A stretch of DNA of 6,986 nt, from contig CAIQMJ010000256.1 in the NCBI GenBank assembly GCA_903872875.1, forward strand, positions 1 through 6,986, read 5' to 3'. The notes beneath the pieces are model-generated. The model had not been told where the DNA came from. It ran no database searches and was given only the letters and a program-made list of their open reading frames with translations. Shown here piece by piece: positions 5,729 through 6,986 of this stretch (position 1 is its first letter; the number at the start of each line of letters is the position of its first letter). The position numbers and the translations under genes were made by a program. This stretch comes from an uncultured Variovorax sp. (GTDB lineage Bacteria > Pseudomonadota > Gammaproteobacteria > Burkholderiales > Burkholderiaceae_C).

Positions 5729-6454
5729 GTGTCCGCCGTCGTTCCCACCACCCCCGACTTGCCCGACGTGGCCGTGTTCCGCACGCGCGCCGACGAGGTC
5801 TATGCCCAGCTCAAGCGCGACGTGGCCGAGTTCAAGCTCGTCCCTGGCGACCGCTTCACCGAAAACGAGATCAGCGAACGCCTCGGCGTGTCGCGCACGC
5901 CGGTGCGGCAGGCGCTGTTCCGGCTGCAGCAGGAAGGCTTCGTCGAAGTGCTGTTCCGCAGCGGCTGGCGTGTGCTGCCTTTCGACTTCGACCAGTTCGA
6001 GCAGTTCTACGACCTGCGCATGGTGCTCGAGACCACCGCCGTGCACCGGCTCTGCGAAACCGACCGGCACATCGATCGCGCGCTGCTCGATGAGCTGGCC
6101 GCCATCTGGCTGGTGCCGGCGGCGCAGCGCAGCAGCGACACCGTGCAGGTCGCTCAGTGGGACGAGGCCTTCCACTGCTCGCTGGTCGCGGCCGCCGGCA
6201 ACGCCGAGATGGCACGCGTGCACCGCGACGTGACCGACCGCATCCGCATCATTCGCCGGCTCGACTTCACCAAGCAGCCGCGCATCGATGCGACCTATGA
6301 CGAGCATGCCAAGATACTGAAGGCGGTGCGCAGCAACCGCGGCGACCAGGCGGCCATGCTGCTGCGGGCCCACATCGAGACCAGTCAGGCGGAGGTGCGC
6401 AAGATCACGCTGCACCAGGTTCACCTGGCGCGCCTGAGCGGCAAGGCGAGCTGA
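5729..6454 (+). CDS. GntR-family transcription regulator, FadR/FCD subfamily
   Basis: This 241-residue DNA-binding protein probably controls the cluster in response to a pathway compound. The N-terminal winged helix-turn-helix spans about residues 22-82, with the recognition part TENEISERLGVSRTPVRQAL (44-63) followed by FRLQQEGFVEV. The FCD effector domain follows (about 88-226). Its metal-binding residues are visible as D145 and H149 in WDEAFH, H193 in YDEHAKIL and H215 in LRAHIETS, so ligand binding probably involves a metal ion. The start is GTG at 5729, 10 bases after the hydrolase stop. The only upstream purine stretch, AAGGA at 5709-5713, is rather far away, so translation may rely on coupling; in-frame GTGs at 5768 and 5774 have no better site. 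Its place directly behind the second hydrolase suggests co-transcription and autoregulation. FCD members are mostly repressors, but the direction here is not known. Confidence 0.9.
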   Translation: MSAVVPTTPDLPDVAVFRTRADEVYAQLKRDVAEFKLVPGDRFTENEISERLGVSRTPVRQALFRLQQEGFVEVLFRSGWRVLPFDFDQFEQFYDLRMVLETTAVHRLCETDRHIDRALLDELAAIWLVPAAQRSSDTVQVAQWDEAFHCSLVAAAGNAEMARVHRDVTDRIRIIRRLDFTKQPRIDATYDEHAKILKAVRSNRGDQAAMLLRAHIETSQAEVRKITLHQVHLARLSGKAS

Positions 6455-6458
6455 GTGC

Positions 6459-6475
6459 CGGCGCTGAAGGCGCCG
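6459..6475. terminator. Small hairpin after the regulator gene, possible weak terminator
   Basis: CGGCGC-TGAAG-GCGCCG forms a perfect 6-bp stem starting four bases after the GntR stop. There is no T-run behind it on either strand, so it is at best a weak or Rho-assisted end signal. A second, wider pairing GCGGAC (6479-6484) with GTCCGC (6512-6517) follows. Confidence 0.3.
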
Positions 6476-6607
6476 AAAGCGGACTGAAAGCCCCAGAGGC
6501 CCGGCGTCACCGTCCGCCTACAGCGCCTTGCGAAGCGGCTCGGGAAAATGGAAACTTCGCGGCTCGACGAGGCTCGAACCTTCCCAATCGGCAGAAGCCG
6601 AAGCCTT

Positions 6608-6613
6608 GAGGAG
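6608..6613 (+). promoter_or_regulatory. Ribosome binding site of the ferritin-like gene
   Basis: GAGGAG lies 5 bases before ATG 6619. An in-frame TGA at 6607-6609 excludes any start further upstream. A small hairpin, TCGGC-AGAA-GCCGA (6588-6601), sits just before it. Confidence 0.7.
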
Positions 6614-6618
6614 CAGGT

Positions 6619-6986
6619 ATGACAGGCGATGGTGCAACACGGTGGAACCTCGGTGACCTCGACTTTTCGCGCATCGCGCTCGACCGGGCCAGGGCGGACG
6701 ACAACCTGTTCTATCTGGCGGCCTGCGCCTCGTTCATCGAGAGTGGCTCCGACCTCTACACCCAGAACCTGATCGACTTCTTCGAAGGCGACGCCGAAGT
6801 CGCCAGCTGGCTGCGCGAACACTGGGAGCCCGAAGAGCTGCAGCATGGCCGCGCCCTGCGCGCCTACGTCAACCATGTCTGGCCCGAGTTCGACTGGGAG
6901 TCGACCTTCCACGGCTTTCTCGCGGAGTACGCGGGCTATTGCAAGGTCGAATTGCTCGCGCCCACCCGCGCGCTGGAGATGGCGGC
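6619..6986 (+). CDS. Ferritin-like di-iron protein, N-terminal part (partial)
   Basis: The first 122 residues are visible and the frame is open at the right edge. The protein is strongly acidic and helical with no signal peptide, so it is probably cytoplasmic. Likely di-iron ligands are E41 in the helix SFIESGSDLYTQNLIDFF, the E-x-x-H pair E73/H76 in WEPEELQHGRALRAYV, and possibly E120 near the end. This is the pattern of the first half of ferritin-like or acyl-ACP desaturase-type helical bundles; the second E-x-x-H should lie beyond the window. GAGGAG at 6608-6613 and an in-frame stop just upstream fix the start. The gene is separated by 164 bases from the regulator and its likely role does not relate to amide breakdown, so I regard it as a separate unit. 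The exact reaction (iron storage, oxygenase or desaturase) is not decided. Confidence 0.7.
   Translation, partial: MTGDGATRWNLGDLDFSRIALDRARADDNLFYLAACASFIESGSDLYTQNLIDFFEGDAEVASWLREHWEPEELQHGRALRAYVNHVWPEFDWESTFHGFLAEYAGYCKVELLAPTRALEMA

Noticed and set aside
1..6986. CRISPR array, tRNA, rRNA, insertion sequence or phage genes
   Set aside because: No regular repeat-spacer pattern, cloverleaf, rRNA sequence or transposase or phage protein was seen on either strand.

Overview
The window is high-GC DNA, with G or C at most third codon positions. It looks like a chromosomal region of a Burkholderiales betaproteobacterium, and the gene style suggests Comamonadaceae such as Variovorax; that assignment is inferred from composition and protein style only. 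All real genes read on the + strand. The long minus-strand frames are shadows of these genes.

Layout: 1-159 is the 3' end of an ABC permease gene. It overlaps by four bases the second permease gene (156-1076), whose family works with nucleoside/BMP-type binding proteins. A 305-bp non-coding gap follows, holding a large imperfect inverted repeat (1164-1272). Next come a nitrilase-superfamily formamidase (1382-2479) and, overlapping it by ATGA, an isochorismatase-fold cysteine hydrolase that closely matches biuret hydrolase BiuH (2476-3168). The two-domain ABC ATPase follows (3203-4835), but its frame is broken in a GC dinucleotide run near 3464-3471. A 220-bp gap then holds a short direct repeat, three perfect 9-bp tandem repeats and a C/A-rich, G-poor leader. 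After it come a second BiuH-like hydrolase (5056-5718) and a GntR/FadR-type regulator (5729-6454). The window ends in a separate gene for a ferritin-like di-iron protein (6619 to the edge).

Together the genes look like a nitrogen-scavenging unit: an importer, three amide-cleaving enzymes and a local regulator. The BiuH-like enzyme would turn biuret into allophanate and ammonia, the formamidase would remove a formyl or formamide group, and the second hydrolase may take a related ureide such as triuret. The substrate is not proven. Combining a formamidase with a biuret hydrolase suggests a formylated biuret-type intermediate, for example N-formylbiuret from 5-azauracil-like triazine rings. No cyanuric acid hydrolase or allophanate hydrolase lies within the window; either could be just outside it.
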